NCBI GenBank assembly: GCA_020024155.1
Contig: JAHHUE010000001.1
Coordinates: 1 to 64,000 of the forward strand
Direction: 5' to 3'
Source of the DNA: Oscillospiraceae bacterium
Lineage (GTDB): Bacteria; Bacillota; Clostridia; Oscillospirales; Ruminococcaceae
Length of the DNA: 64,000 bases
In this document: piece after piece, positions 54,235 through 63,555 of the stretch
Position numbering within the stretch: position 1 is the stretch's first letter
How the letters are laid out: every line of letters begins with the position of its first letter
Made by a program: the position numbers and the translations under genes
The notes under the pieces: generated by a model
The model's input: only the letters and a program-made list of their open reading frames with translations
Databases searched by the model: none
What the model was told of the DNA's origin: nothing

Positions 54235-54265
54235 AAAATCCACGGTATACACTGCCGTGGATTTT
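54235..54265 (+). terminator. terminator after the nrdD pair
   Basis: Stem AAAATCCACGG / CCGTGGATTTT with a 9-base loop, then TATTTTAT on plus, 17 bases past the small ORF. Confidence 0.85.
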
Positions 54266-54323
54266 ATTTTATGTAATATTTAATTTTATATTTTGATTTT
54301 TATATTACTTATTCTTTTTAAAT

Positions 54324-54557
54324 TCATCTAAAAAAATATATAATAATTCCAAAAACTGCAAACATCATTATAGTAATCATACCTGCAATATTTTTTTGTT
54401 TAAAATTTTTAACTACATACAAACATAATAAAACTGCAAGCAACACCAATATAATTGGTTGAAGTGTTGCAACCATAGCTTGATTTATTATACAAGTTAA
54501 ACCAAGTGCAACTATTATAAATGCAACTATTTTTAAAGCAAGATTTAATTTACTCAT
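54324..54557 (-). CDS. small membrane protein, unknown function
   Basis: Protein of 77 residues with three hydrophobic stretches: about 8-30 (IVAFIIVALGLTCII), 32-50 (QPIILVLLAVLLCLYVV) and 58-76 (AGMITIMMFAVFGIIIYFF), separated by a short basic loop KNFKQKN. GGAGAGT precedes the ATG. It is isolated between the nrdD terminator and the rfbB terminator. I do not recognise a family. Confidence 0.65.
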   Translation of the reverse strand: MSKLNLALKIVAFIIVALGLTCIINQAMVATLQPIILVLLAVLLCLYVVKNFKQKNIAGMITIMMFAVFGIIIYFFR

Positions 54558-54582
54558 AGGTTACTCTCCTTGTTTTAAAGCA

Positions 54583-54625
54583 AAACCTCCCATTGCGTTT
54601 TAATAAAAAACACAATAGGAGATTT
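54583..54625 (-). terminator. terminator after the dTDP-sugar operon
   Basis: Long stem AAATCTCCTATTGTG / CGCAATGGGAGGTTT (two mismatches) around an A/T loop, just past the rfbB stop and followed on minus by TTGCTTTAAAAC. Confidence 0.7.
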
Positions 54626-54628
54626 ATA

Positions 54629-55648
54629 TTATCTGTCTTTATACATTTTTTCGTAGTAGTTCTGATATTCGCCACTGATGATTTCTTCCCACCAGTCTTT
54701 ATTATCAAGATACCACTTAATTGTTTTCTTTATTCCATCTTCAAATTTTGTTTCAGGAAGCCAGCCCAATTCACTATGAATTTTAGTTGGGTCAATTGCA
54801 TAACGCATATCGTGACCTTTTCTGTCTGTAACATAAGTAATAAGGCTTTCAGGCTTATTGAGCTCTTTGCAGATAATTTTTACAATATCAATATTTCTCA
54901 TTTCATTATGTCCACCGATATTGTAAACTTCTCCAACTTTTCCTTTATGAATAATAAGGTCAATAGCTTTGCAGTGGTCTTCAACATAGAGCCAGTCACG
55001 CACATTGATACCTTCGCCGTAAACCGGAAGTGGCTTATCATTGAGAGCATTTGCAATCATAAGCGGGATAAGTTTTTCCGGAAAATGATATGGACCATAG
55101 TTATTTGAGCAACGGGAAATTGTTACAGGCAAGCCATATGTACGATAATATGCCATAACAAGCAAGTCTGCTGCTGCTTTTGATGATGAGTATGGACTGG
55201 AAGTATGGATTGGTGTTTCTTCTGTAAAGAACAAGTCCGGTCTATCTAATGGAAGGTCGCCGTATACTTCGTCTGTGGATACCTGATGGTATCTTTTTAT
55301 ACTATATTTTCTGCAAGCGTCCATAAGAACAGCTGTACCCTCAATATTTGTTTTAAGGAATATACCTGGGTCTTCAATTGAACGGTCAACATGGCTTTCT
55401 GCTGCAAAGTTTACAATAATGTCCGGTTTTTCTTCTTCAAAAAGCTTATACACTGCTTCTCTGTCGCAAATATCTTCTTTTACAAAGCGAAAATTGGGGT
55501 TATCCATAACAGGTTTAAGTGTGGATAAATTACCTGCATATGTAAGTTTATCTAAGCAGATAATTCTGTAATTTGGATATTTATTAAGCATGTGAAAAAC
55601 AAAGTTTGCACCGATAAAGCCGGCACCACCTGTAACTATAATTGTCAT
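54629..55648 (-). CDS. rfbB: dTDP-glucose 4,6-dehydratase
   Basis: Short-chain dehydrogenase of 339 residues that forms dTDP-4-keto-6-deoxyglucose. The NAD loop is VTGGAGFIGANFV (about 5-17), the catalytic STDEVYGDL is near 124-132 and YSSSKAAADLL holds the YxxxK pair; SNNYGPYHFPEKLIPLMI is diagnostic. Last gene of glycosyltransferase-rfbA-rfbD-rfbB. GGAGG precedes the ATG. Confidence 0.97.
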   Translation of the reverse strand: MTIIVTGGAGFIGANFVFHMLNKYPNYRIICLDKLTYAGNLSTLKPVMDNPNFRFVKEDICDREAVYKLFEEEKPDIIVNFAAESHVDRSIEDPGIFLKTNIEGTAVLMDACRKYSIKRYHQVSTDEVYGDLPLDRPDLFFTEETPIHTSSPYSSSKAAADLLVMAYYRTYGLPVTISRCSNNYGPYHFPEKLIPLMIANALNDKPLPVYGEGINVRDWLYVEDHCKAIDLIIHKGKVGEVYNIGGHNEMRNIDIVKIICKELNKPESLITYVTDRKGHDMRYAIDPTKIHSELGWLPETKFEDGIKKTIKWYLDNKDWWEEIISGEYQNYYEKMYKDR

Positions 55649-55662
55649 ATTGGTCCTCCAAT

Positions 55663-56541
55663 TTATTTTTGGTTATCAAAATAAGCTTTAAGAGCTTCTT
55701 TCCAATCTCTCATTTTGTTGCCAACTGTTGCACTGAGCATCATATTTTCAAGACAAGAGTATGCCGGGCGTTTTGCAGGGCGTGGAAATTCTTCTGTTGT
55801 GCATGGTGAAACTGTTGCATTTACGCCTGCAAGTTTAATTATTTCTTTTGCAAATTCATACCATGTACATTCGCCTTCGCCTGTGCAGTGATAAATACCA
55901 TATTCACAAGTTGGAGCAAGTGTAAGAATATGATGAGATAAATCTGCTGCATTTGTTGGGTTGCCTTTTTGGTCATCAACAACTTTTAGAGCACCTTTTT
56001 CTGTTCCAAGTTTAACCATTGTTTTTACAAAGTTATTGCCTGCATAACCATAAAGCCATGCTGTTCTAACAATAAAGTATTTTGAACAGAACTGTTCAAC
56101 AAATCTTTCCCCCATAAGTTTTGTTTTGCCGTATACGGACTGTGGGTTTGGCATATCATATTCGCAGAAAGGTGTATCACCTTCTCCGCTAAATACATAG
56201 TCTGTGGAAACATGAACAAGTTTTGCACCAACAAGCTCACAAGCACGTGCAAGATTTCTTGCACCCATTGCGTTTACTTTAAATGCTGCCATTTTATTGT
56301 CTTCGCAACCGTCAACATTTGTAAATGCTGCACAGTTGATGCAAATATCAGGCATTTTTTCAATAAAGTAAGTGCGACAAGCATTGTTATCTGTTATATC
56401 AAGTTCATTAACATCGCAAGTAATTACTTGTGCATTCTGCATTTCTTTTGGCAGTTCTCCAAGTTCTGTATAGCCTCTTTCAAGGTCTTTGATAATTTGG
56501 CTTGCCAACATACCTTTGGCACCGGTTATAAGTATTCTCAT
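55663..56541 (-). CDS. rfbD: dTDP-4-dehydrorhamnose reductase
   Basis: Reductase of 292 residues, final step of dTDP-L-rhamnose synthesis. The NAD(P) loop is ITGAKGMLASQI, the active site VHVSTDYVFSGEGDTP and YGKTKLMGE (YxxxK), and GIYHCTGEGECTWYEFA is typical. It lies 14 bases upstream of rfbB. The 3,5-epimerase RfbC, which should act before it, is not in the operon. Confidence 0.95.
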   Translation of the reverse strand: MRILITGAKGMLASQIIKDLERGYTELGELPKEMQNAQVITCDVNELDITDNNACRTYFIEKMPDICINCAAFTNVDGCEDNKMAAFKVNAMGARNLARACELVGAKLVHVSTDYVFSGEGDTPFCEYDMPNPQSVYGKTKLMGERFVEQFCSKYFIVRTAWLYGYAGNNFVKTMVKLGTEKGALKVVDDQKGNPTNAADLSHHILTLAPTCEYGIYHCTGEGECTWYEFAKEIIKLAGVNATVSPCTTEEFPRPAKRPAYSCLENMMLSATVGNKMRDWKEALKAYFDNQK

Positions 56542-56556
56542 ATATGTTTCCTCTTT

Positions 56557-57441
56557 TTAATACATAATTTTTGATTCTGCCACTTTTTTCAAATGTGTTC
56601 CATATGGACTTTTGCCATATTTTTCTGCGCTTTCAAGAAGTTTTTCTTTTGTTATCCAACCATTGCGATAAGCAATTTCTTCAAGTGCTGATATTTTTAC
56701 ACCTTGTCTTTTTTCAACTGTCTGAACAAAGTTTGCTGCTTCAACAAGGCTGTCCATTGTGCCTGTATCAAGCCATGCAAAACCTCTGCCAAGAAGTTTT
56801 ACATCAAGACAGTCTTTTTTAAGATAAATATCGTTAAGAGTTGTTATTTCCAGTTCTCCTCTTGCAGAAGGTTTTACCTGTTTTGCATACTTAACAACAT
56901 CTTTATTGTAAAAATAAAGTCCGGTAATTGCATAATTGCTCTTTGGTTTTTCCGGTTTTTCTTCAACAGAAATAACTTTTCCGTTATCATCAAATTCAAC
57001 TATACCAAATCTTTCCGGGTCTTCAACATGATAACCAAAAACTGTTGCTCTGCCATTTTCAGCATTTTCTGCTGCTTGTCTTAAAATTTTTCCAAAACCA
57101 TTACCATAGAATATATTATCGCCCAAAACCATTGCACAAGCATCATCGCCTATAAAGTCTTCTCCGATAAGAAAAGCCTGAGCTAATCCGTCCGGGCTTG
57201 GCTGAACTTTATAGCTAAGTGAAATACCAAACTGACTGCCGTCACCAAGAAGGCTTTTAAATCTTGGTGTATCTTCCGGTGTTGAGATTATAAGAATATC
57301 CTTTATACCTGCAAGCATAAGTGTTGATATTGGATAATAAATCATTGGTTTATCATATACAGGCAAAAGCTGTTTTGATGTAACCATAGTTAAAGGATAC
57401 AAACGTGTGCCTGCTCCACCGGCTAAAACTATACCTTTCAT
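56557..57441 (-). CDS. rfbA: glucose-1-phosphate thymidylyltransferase
   Basis: Nucleotidyltransferase of 294 residues making dTDP-glucose. Signatures are [32 protein letters not shown] and [12 protein letters not shown], with [13 protein letters not shown] near the end. The length equals the usual RmlA. AAGGAG precedes the ATG. Confidence 0.97.
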   Translation of the reverse strand: MKGIVLAGGAGTRLYPLTMVTSKQLLPVYDKPMIYYPISTLMLAGIKDILIISTPEDTPRFKSLLGDGSQFGISLSYKVQPSPDGLAQAFLIGEDFIGDDACAMVLGDNIFYGNGFGKILRQAAENAENGRATVFGYHVEDPERFGIVEFDDNGKVISVEEKPEKPKSNYAITGLYFYNKDVVKYAKQVKPSARGELEITTLNDIYLKKDCLDVKLLGRGFAWLDTGTMDSLVEAANFVQTVEKRQGVKISALEEIAYRNGWITKEKLLESAEKYGKSPYGTHLKKVAESKIMY

Positions 57442-57465
57442 ATACTAACTCCTTAATTTGTGGGA

Positions 57466-58233
57466 TTATAACTTATATCCCCATTTTTTCATATATATAA
57501 ACATTGACTTTAATTGAAGCATAAACGGCTTAAAGCTTTTTGCAGTTTCTCTGTGCCAAAAATGAATAACTGTTGCATTTGGATTATAATACGCCTTGCC
57601 GTATTTTTTTGCTTCCATAGTAATGTCTGCATCTTCAAAATACAGAAAATATTTTGGGTCAAACCCATTTATTTTTTTAAATACTTCTGTTCTTATAACA
57701 AAAAAACAACCTGTACAAAACTCTGTTTCAAAAACTTTGTTCTGGTCCATATCTTTTGCAAGATACTTATCTTCTATCTTTTTAAACGGACCTCTGTGTA
57801 TTCTGCGAGAAATCAAAGCCATTAAAGTTGGTCTTCTTTTTGCTATATACTGCAAACTTCCGTCTGGGTGAAGAACTTTTGGGCAACAAATTGAAACATT
57901 TGGATTGTTGTCCATAAACTCACACATATTTTTGATAGTATCTTGGTTTATCAATATATCAGGGTTTATAACAAAATGATATTTAGAATTTATTTTATCC
58001 AAAACTTTATTGTGTGCTTTTCCAAAGCCTATATTTTCATCCAGCAAAATATATTTTGGCTTGCTGAACTTTTCTTTAAGATTATAGCCTATTTTATCTG
58101 CACTGTTATTATCTATAACATACAAATCAAAATCAATATCATTTGTATATTTCAAAACAGTTTCAACCGTTTTAAATGCGTCATCTGGGCTATTGTATAC
58201 CACAATTGAGCCAGAAATATTATAATTTTGCAT
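57466..58233 (-). CDS. family 2 glycosyltransferase (rhamnosyltransferase-like)
   Basis: GT-A glycosyltransferase of 255 residues: SIVVYNSPDDAFKTVETVL (nucleotide-binding start), YHFVINPDILINQDT in place of the DxD site, and FDPKYFLYFEDADITMEAK for the acceptor-side acidic motif. Cytoplasmic. It heads the rfbA-rfbD-rfbB transcript, so it may use dTDP-rhamnose; that is inference. AGGGGTAG precedes the ATG. Confidence 0.9.
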   Translation of the reverse strand: MQNYNISGSIVVYNSPDDAFKTVETVLKYTNDIDFDLYVIDNNSADKIGYNLKEKFSKPKYILLDENIGFGKAHNKVLDKINSKYHFVINPDILINQDTIKNMCEFMDNNPNVSICCPKVLHPDGSLQYIAKRRPTLMALISRRIHRGPFKKIEDKYLAKDMDQNKVFETEFCTGCFFVIRTEVFKKINGFDPKYFLYFEDADITMEAKKYGKAYYNPNATVIHFWHRETAKSFKPFMLQLKSMFIYMKKWGYKL

Positions 58234-58266
58234 ACTACCCCTATTATTGAATATATTTTCTATTAT

Positions 58267-58295
58267 ATTTTACTATTTTTTAAATAATATAGCAA
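58267..58295 (-). promoter_or_regulatory. probable promoter of the glycosyltransferase-rfb operon
   Basis: On minus, TTGCTA, 17-base spacer, TAAAAT, 34 bases before the glycosyltransferase ATG, in a very AT-rich gap that offers several weaker matches. Confidence 0.45.
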
Positions 58296-58426
58296 GTACA
58301 TATTATTTGCATATAAAAATACAATTATAAATAAATTACTTATATTATATCACTTATATTAAAGGGCTTATATAACCAGTAAATTAAATTTTTATATAAT
58401 AAATATAAATTATTTTAAACAACAAA

Positions 58427-58452
58427 AAAAGATGCCCTCACAGACATCTTTT
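58427..58452 (-). terminator. terminator after ireB and its partner
   Basis: Stem AAAAGATG / CATCTTTT followed on minus by TTTGTTG, 14 bases past the 92-residue gene. Confidence 0.75.
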
Positions 58453-58465
58453 AATGCAAATAATC

Positions 58466-58744
58466 CTATTCTCTTAGAGTGCTTTGAAGCCATACTGCTC
58501 CAACATCAAGAGCATCATACAAACCCTCTCTAACGCCTTGTTTTTTTATTCTTTGAAGAAAATCAAGGCTTGTATCGGTGGAAATAAGTGCCACCTGAAC
58601 TTTATCGGCAATTTCTTGCCCATCCACTTGTTTATGGCTGACGATATTCAAATATACAATACTTTCTTTTGATGGGTCACCATAGTAAATCTCATTGTTA
58701 TTTCTTACAAGTGGCAGTCCTTTGTAAGTCACTTTTGTGTCCAT
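58466..58744 (-). CDS. unknown 92-residue protein downstream of ireB
   Basis: Soluble protein of 92 residues with no motif I can name. It begins VTYKGLPLVRNNNEIYYGDP, has a strand-rich middle (IVYLNIVSHKQ, KVQVALIST) and ends GLYDALDVGAVWLQSTLRE. The pattern suggests a small alpha/beta domain. It is cotranscribed with ireB (40-base gap, AAGGAGG site) and ends at a terminator. From memory, similar proteins occur in related Clostridia, but I cannot verify that. Many Firmicutes have a ruvX-type resolvase gene at this place; this is not one. Confidence 0.65.
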   Translation of the reverse strand: MDTKVTYKGLPLVRNNNEIYYGDPSKESIVYLNIVSHKQVDGQEIADKVQVALISTDTSLDFLQRIKKQGVREGLYDALDVGAVWLQSTLRE

Positions 58745-58784
58745 TTGGATTACCTCCTTATTTCAGGTGCCAACAAAACATAAT

Positions 58785-59027
58785 CTACGCCAGATAATAT
58801 TTAAGCAAGCTTTGCAAAATATCATCTCTATCTAGTTTTCTTATTTTGTTTCTTGCACCCTGATGTGTAGTGATGTAGGTTGGGTCTTCGGACAAAATGT
58901 ATCCCACAATCTGATTTATTGGATTATAACCCTTTTCTTTTAATGCATCATACACTTCTTTAAGTATCTGTTTAATTTCCTGGTCTTTTTCATTATATAC
59001 GGAAAAAACAGCTGTTGCGTCGTTCAT
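58785..59027 (-). CDS. ireB: IreB family regulatory phosphoprotein
   Basis: Protein of 80 residues of the UPF0297/IreB family: [40 protein letters not shown] and [20 protein letters not shown] cover the whole family. In Enterococcus IreB is a target of the PASTA kinase IreK and limits cephalosporin resistance through threonines in its N-terminal part; T4 is present here. AAAAGGAGGGG precedes the ATG, and a good promoter lies between pheT and it. Confidence 0.95.
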   Translation of the reverse strand: MNDATAVFSVYNEKDQEIKQILKEVYDALKEKGYNPINQIVGYILSEDPTYITTHQGARNKIRKLDRDDILQSLLKYYLA

Positions 59028-59057
59028 CCTACACCCCTCCTTTTATTGTTATATTAT

Positions 59058-59086
59058 ATTGTACCCTATTTTTCTTCTTAATTCAA
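59058..59086 (-). promoter_or_regulatory. ireB promoter
   Basis: On minus, TTGAAT, 17-base spacer, TACAAT, 31 bases before the ireB ATG and just past the pheT stop. Confidence 0.7.
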
Positions 59087-59096
59087 TAGAAATGAG

Positions 59097-61484
59097 TTAT
59101 CTTCTTAAAAATACACCTATATTTTGCAAATTATTCAAAATTTCGGTTGTACATTTATCTGCAATTACATCAGTAAGTGTTGCATTTTTATCTCTAAGTA
59201 CAAGAGAATATGCAAGGCTCTTCTTACCTGCTTCAAGTCTATCACCTTTATAAACATCAAAAAGTTTTACACTTTCAAGATATTCACCACAGCTTAATTT
59301 TATGATCTCAATAATTTGACCATTAGAAATATCATCATCACAAATAAAAGCAAAGTCTCTTGTCATAGCTGGGAATTTTGCCAAAGCCTTGTATTGTTTT
59401 ACAGTACCTATATGAGCAAAAAGTTTTTCGCCGTTAATATCACAGATGCAAACTTTTACTTTAATACCATAATTTTCAAGAACAAGCGGGTGAAGTTCGC
59501 CAATTGTTGCAACAACTTCTTCGCCAATAATAACATCTGCGCATCTGCCTGGATGATACATTGTATCTTCTGTATTGCGTACAAATTTTACATCTTCAAT
59601 ATTAAGAGCCCAAAGAATTTTTTCAAGAGCACCTTTAAGGTAAAAGAAGTCTTTGCCATTACCATAGCAAGCTAAAATAAATTTTTCAACTTCTTTTGGA
59701 AGTTCTTCGCCTTCAATTACATGATATTCTGTTGCATTTTCAAACAAAGAAACATTATCAATACGAGAGTTATAGTTTCTTTGAACAACATTCATCATAG
59801 AAGCAACTGCTGTTGTTCTCATAACAGAAGTATCTTCGCCCAAAGGGTTGGAGATAACAACAGGGTTTCTAAAGTTTGAATTTTGTGGAATATTAAGCAA
59901 ATCGAAATTCTTTGGTGAATAGAAAGAGAATGTTTCAATTTCATAGAAACCAAGACCCAGAAGATATTTGATAACATCTTTTGTAAACTGTTGTCTTGCT
60001 GTAAGACGAGCAGTTGCTGTTCCACGCATTATTGTACTTGGCAATTTATTATAACCATACATTCTTGCAATTTCTTCTGCAAGGTCGTTATATTGAGTAA
60101 CTTCATCTTTTGCAATATCATAACGATGTGTTGGCACAATAACAGTGTCATTTTCAACTTTGAAACCAATTGAAACAAGAGTTTTTTCCATATCTTCTTT
60201 TGCAATTGATGTACCGAGAATTTTATTTATTCTTTCAGCATCAAACGGTACTTTTCTCTCATTTCTTGGAGAAACATAAACATCAATAACACCATCAACA
60301 ATATCGCCTGCGTCAAGTTCAACAACAAGCTCCATTGCTTTTGCCAAAGCAGGCATACAGTTATCTGGGTTAAGACCCTTTTCAAATTTGCCGGAAGCCT
60401 CTGTTCTAAGTCCAAGCTGACGGGAAGCATATCTTACTTTTGGGCCATCAAAACAAGCAGATTCAAATACAACCATATTTGTATCTTCGTATACACCTGA
60501 ATATTCTCCACCCATAACACCTGCAACTGCAATTGGTTCTTCAGTGTCAGAAATAACAAGCATTTCTTCGTTAAGCTTTCTCTGAACACCGTCAAGTGTC
60601 ATAATTTCTTCGCCTTTTTTAGCTTTTCTTACATCAATAAGATTGCCTTTTACATATTTATGGTCAAATGCGTGCATTGGCTGACCATACAAAAGCATTA
60701 CATAGTTTGTAATATCAACAATATTGTTAATTGGTCTTACACCACAAACACGAAGTCTTTCACGCAACCATTTTGGACTTGGCTTAACTCTTACATTTTT
60801 AATCATAGCAGCAGTATAACGCATACAATGTTCTGTATCAGAAATTTTTACAGAAAGATGGTCATTTATGTTGCCTTCACCTTTTGGCATTACTGGGTGT
60901 GGTTCATTAAATGGCACATTAAATGTTGCAGCAGCTTCTCTTGCAAGGCCAAGAATAGACAAGCAGTCAGGACGGTTTGGTGTTATTTCAAATTCAACCA
61001 TATAGTCATCCATACCAAGTGCTTTTTCTATTGGTGTGCCAAGTGGCCACTCTTCATCAAGAACCATAATGCCATTTTCTTCTGTATTTGGAAAATCATT
61101 TACAGTTAGCCCAAGTTCTCCCAATGAACAAAGCATACCGTTACTCATAACCCCACGAAGTTCACCTGCGTGAATTTCTTTGCCACAAGGCAAAAGTGAG
61201 TTATCAAGAGCAACCGGAACAAGGTCTCCAACTTTAAGATTTTTTGCACCTGTTACAATGATAAGTTGTTCTGTGCCAACATCAATATTGCAGATTGTAA
61301 GTTTGTCTGCATCTGGGTGTTTTTCAAGGCTTAGAACCTTACCAACAACAACATTTTTTATATTATCTTTTTCACTAGAATAAACTTCCACTTTACTGCC
61401 AGACATTGTCATATATTCAGCAAAAGTTCTCATATCGCAGTCAAAGGGTGCATATTCTTTCAACCAGTTAATAGATATATCCAT
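59097..61484 (-). CDS. pheT: phenylalanyl-tRNA synthetase beta subunit
   Basis: Large subunit of 795 residues. In order: N-terminal helix ISINWLKEYAPFD, the tRNA-binding (EMAP-like) domain (about 40-150, HPDADKLTICNIDVG), the B3/4 editing domain (about 210-385), the B5 domain, the catalytic-like core and the C-terminal anticodon-binding domain (about 700-795, KFPAMTRDFAFICDD). The length matches the family. No terminator is seen after it. Confidence 0.98.
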   Translation of the reverse strand: MDISINWLKEYAPFDCDMRTFAEYMTMSGSKVEVYSSEKDNIKNVVVGKVLSLEKHPDADKLTICNIDVGTEQLIIVTGAKNLKVGDLVPVALDNSLLPCGKEIHAGELRGVMSNGMLCSLGELGLTVNDFPNTEENGIMVLDEEWPLGTPIEKALGMDDYMVEFEITPNRPDCLSILGLAREAAATFNVPFNEPHPVMPKGEGNINDHLSVKISDTEHCMRYTAAMIKNVRVKPSPKWLRERLRVCGVRPINNIVDITNYVMLLYGQPMHAFDHKYVKGNLIDVRKAKKGEEIMTLDGVQRKLNEEMLVISDTEEPIAVAGVMGGEYSGVYEDTNMVVFESACFDGPKVRYASRQLGLRTEASGKFEKGLNPDNCMPALAKAMELVVELDAGDIVDGVIDVYVSPRNERKVPFDAERINKILGTSIAKEDMEKTLVSIGFKVENDTVIVPTHRYDIAKDEVTQYNDLAEEIARMYGYNKLPSTIMRGTATARLTARQQFTKDVIKYLLGLGFYEIETFSFYSPKNFDLLNIPQNSNFRNPVVISNPLGEDTSVMRTTAVASMMNVVQRNYNSRIDNVSLFENATEYHVIEGEELPKEVEKFILACYGNGKDFFYLKGALEKILWALNIEDVKFVRNTEDTMYHPGRCADVIIGEEVVATIGELHPLVLENYGIKVKVCICDINGEKLFAHIGTVKQYKALAKFPAMTRDFAFICDDDISNGQIIEIIKLSCGEYLESVKLFDVYKGDRLEAGKKSLAYSLVLRDKNATLTDVIADKCTTEILNNLQNIGVFLRR

Positions 61485-61499
61485 TTTAATTTTCCTCCC

Positions 61500-62519
61500 C
61501 TAGAACTGTGACAAGAAACGCATATCGTTCTCGTACATCAATCTCATATCGTCAATGTCATATCGCATCATTGTAAGGCGTTCAAGACCCATACCAAAAG
61601 CAAAACCGGAATATTTTGTGCTGTCAATACCACAAGCTTCCAAAACAACAGGGTTTACGATACCTGCACCAAGAATTTCTATCCAACCTTCTCCTTTGCA
61701 CAAACGACAGCCTTTACCACCACATTTAAAGCAAGTCATATCCATTTCTGCACTTGGTTCTGTGTATGCAAAATGGTGTGGACGGAAACGAACCTGTGTT
61801 TGTTCTCCAAAAAGGTTTTTAATAAATGCTTCCAATGTACCTTTAAGGTCTGCCATTGTAATATTTTCATCAATTACAAGACCTTCAATTTGATGGAACA
61901 ATGGTGAGTGAGTTGCATCAACTTCATCAGCACGATATACTCTGCCCGGAGCAATAATTCTGATTGGTGGTTTTTTATCAAGCATTGTTCTTACTTGAAC
62001 AGGACTTGTCTGTGTTCTAAGAACAATATTTTCTGTGATATAGAATGTATCTTGTGTATCACGAGATGGATGAGATTTTGGCATATTTAACATCTCAAAG
62101 TTATATTTATCAAGTTCAACCTCAGGACCTGCTGCAACAGAAAAGCCCATTCCCAAGAAAATTTCTTTAAGTTCGTCCAGAACCAACTGAATTGGATGAC
62201 GTTTACCCATTGCAAATTCTTCGCCTGGAAGTGTAATATCGAGTTTTTCTTCTATAAGTTGTTTTTCCAACAGCTCTGCATTGATTTTTTTAACTTTTTC
62301 TTCAATTGCTTTTTCAACAACTTCTCTTATTTCGTTTGCCAAAGCGCCCATTACTGGTCTTTCTTCAGCAGAGAGTTTCCCCATTTGTTTTAAAATTGCT
62401 GTGATTTCGCCTTTTTTGCCCAAAACTTTTACACGGATTTCATCTATTTCCGCAGGAGTTTTAGCATTTTCAATCTGCTCTAATGTGGCAAGACGAATTG
62501 ATTCCAATTGTTCTTTCAT
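61500..62519 (-). CDS. pheS: phenylalanyl-tRNA synthetase alpha subunit
   Basis: Catalytic subunit of 339 residues. An N-terminal coiled coil (about 1-85) precedes the class II core: motif 2 in RTQTSPVQVRTM and VYRADEVDATHSPLFHQIEG (binding phenylalanine and ATP) and motif 3 in FGMGLERLTMMRY. The start is the ATG of KEQLESIRL with AAAGGAG upstream; a longer open frame reaches into the T-box terminator and is rejected. The stop is TAG. First gene of pheST. Confidence 0.98.
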   Translation of the reverse strand: MKEQLESIRLATLEQIENAKTPAEIDEIRVKVLGKKGEITAILKQMGKLSAEERPVMGALANEIREVVEKAIEEKVKKINAELLEKQLIEEKLDITLPGEEFAMGKRHPIQLVLDELKEIFLGMGFSVAAGPEVELDKYNFEMLNMPKSHPSRDTQDTFYITENIVLRTQTSPVQVRTMLDKKPPIRIIAPGRVYRADEVDATHSPLFHQIEGLVIDENITMADLKGTLEAFIKNLFGEQTQVRFRPHHFAYTEPSAEMDMTCFKCGGKGCRLCKGEGWIEILGAGIVNPVVLEACGIDSTKYSGFAFGMGLERLTMMRYDIDDMRLMYENDMRFLSQF

Positions 62520-62540
62520 ATTATTTCTCCTTTTTATATT

Positions 62541-62840
62541 GGGACGAAAGTTTGACAAAATAAAAAAGCCTCGTCCCTTAAAGTAATTAAGGGACGAAGC
62601 GTAAAACTCCGTGGTACCACCCAAATTTCTATATATAAATGGTATATATAGACACTCAAGACCTTTTAACGCAAGGTTTACGACAAAGCCTACTTATTTT
62701 ATATCTGTTCAGCCAAGCTTCTGTCAAGGGAACTTCTCATATTCACTTCTGTATCTTTTCACCAACTGATACTCTCTTTTTCAAAAATAAAATATGATAC
62801 TTTTCTTGATAAACGAATTTATTATATTAAATACTCTATT
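62541..62840 (-). promoter_or_regulatory. T-box riboswitch for pheST
   Basis: The 5' leader on minus has the T-box core GGGTGGTACCACGG (62609-62622), which pairs with the tRNA acceptor end. It also has a stem I region beginning around 62785 with AGAGAGTATC, and a TTC triplet (62730-62732) at the expected place of the specifier, matching tRNA-Phe. A terminator follows, so uncharged tRNA-Phe should switch on pheST. The exact specifier was assigned by position and by the downstream genes, not by folding. Confidence 0.93.
62560..62600 (-). terminator. T-box regulatory terminator
   Basis: Stem GCTTCGTCCCTTAA / TTAAGGGACGAGGC followed on minus by TTTTTTATTTTG, 40 bases before the pheS ATG. The 5' arm lies directly after the T-box core, as needed for the antiterminator switch. 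Confidence 0.9.
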
Positions 62841-62897
62841 ATAATATCATAATATACTGTTAAAAATCAAGGTTATTTTAAATTAAATAAAAAGAGA

Positions 62898-62931
62898 AAT
62901 GGAGCATATACAATTTTATTTACTCCATTTT
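62898..62931 (-). terminator. weak terminator after the lipoprotein gene
   Basis: Short arms AAATGGAG / CTCCATTT with an 18-base AT-rich loop; T-rich on minus (TCTCTTTTTATTT). With the T-box it accounts for the 433-base gap between the lipoprotein and pheS. Confidence 0.5.
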
Positions 62932-62952
62932 TATTGATAATCTATAAAAAAT

Positions 62953-63363
62953 TTAATATCCGTGGTCAATATGTTTCCATTGTCCACCGTCTTTTCGTGC
63001 CAAAATCCACATCCAATTATTATATGTGCTGTTTGGTTCTAGTGAACCATCTCCACCGGAAGAATCCACATCAAAAGACGATATAAGAACAATAACTTCA
63101 TCACCGTTAATTCTTTCTGCAAAGTCTATATGTCCTTGGCTTTTCTCATCACCTGCATAGCCAATTTTAGTTAATGTACAACCTGAAAATTCTTTCTTAA
63201 AATATTTTTCAACTACTTTTATGGCATTGTCTATTTCTTTTTCTGTATACATCTTAGAGTTTTCACTTGGAATAATTTCAAGATTTTTGCTGATTTTTCC
63301 ACCACAAGATGTTAATCCAATAGAAAGCACAAACACCATTGCCAACAAAACAAATCTTTTCAT
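62953..63363 (-). CDS. small lipoprotein, unknown function
   Basis: Protein of 136 residues with a lipoprotein signal (KRFVLLAMVFVLSIGLTSC, lipobox cysteine C20) and so anchored on the outer face of the membrane. The mature part has a helix (TEKEIDNAIKVVEKYFKKEF) followed by strands and a C-terminal NNWMWILARKDGGQWKHIDH. The WxxILxRxDGGxWKHxDxGY ending is a pattern I have met in clostridial extracellular proteins of unknown role; no enzyme motif is seen. GGAGTG precedes the ATG. Confidence 0.8.
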   Translation of the reverse strand: MKRFVLLAMVFVLSIGLTSCGGKISKNLEIIPSENSKMYTEKEIDNAIKVVEKYFKKEFSGCTLTKIGYAGDEKSQGHIDFAERINGDEVIVLISSFDVDSSGGDGSLEPNSTYNNWMWILARKDGGQWKHIDHGY

Positions 63364-63490
63364 TTAAAGCACTCCATTTATAATAATCTATCCACAATGA
63401 TAAATTTTGGTTTATCTGCTTATTATAAATATATCATACCATATCTAAAAAAGATATATTTGATTTTTAAAATTTATTATATTACAACAA

Positions 63491-63522
63491 AAAACAGCAG
63501 CACTTCAAAATGAAATGCTGCC
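63491..63522 (-). terminator. terminator after the symporter gene
   Basis: Stem GCAGCATTTC / GAAGTGCTGC (one G-T pair) followed on minus by TGTTTTTTG, 34 bases past the symporter stop. Confidence 0.8.
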
Positions 63523-63555
63523 ATTTATTATTTTATTTAATCTTCAATTACTAAA

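Noticed and set aside
62520-62624. 35-residue N-terminal extension of pheS
   Set aside because: It translates the T-box terminator and linker; the ATG with AAAGGAG at 62519 gives the normal family length.
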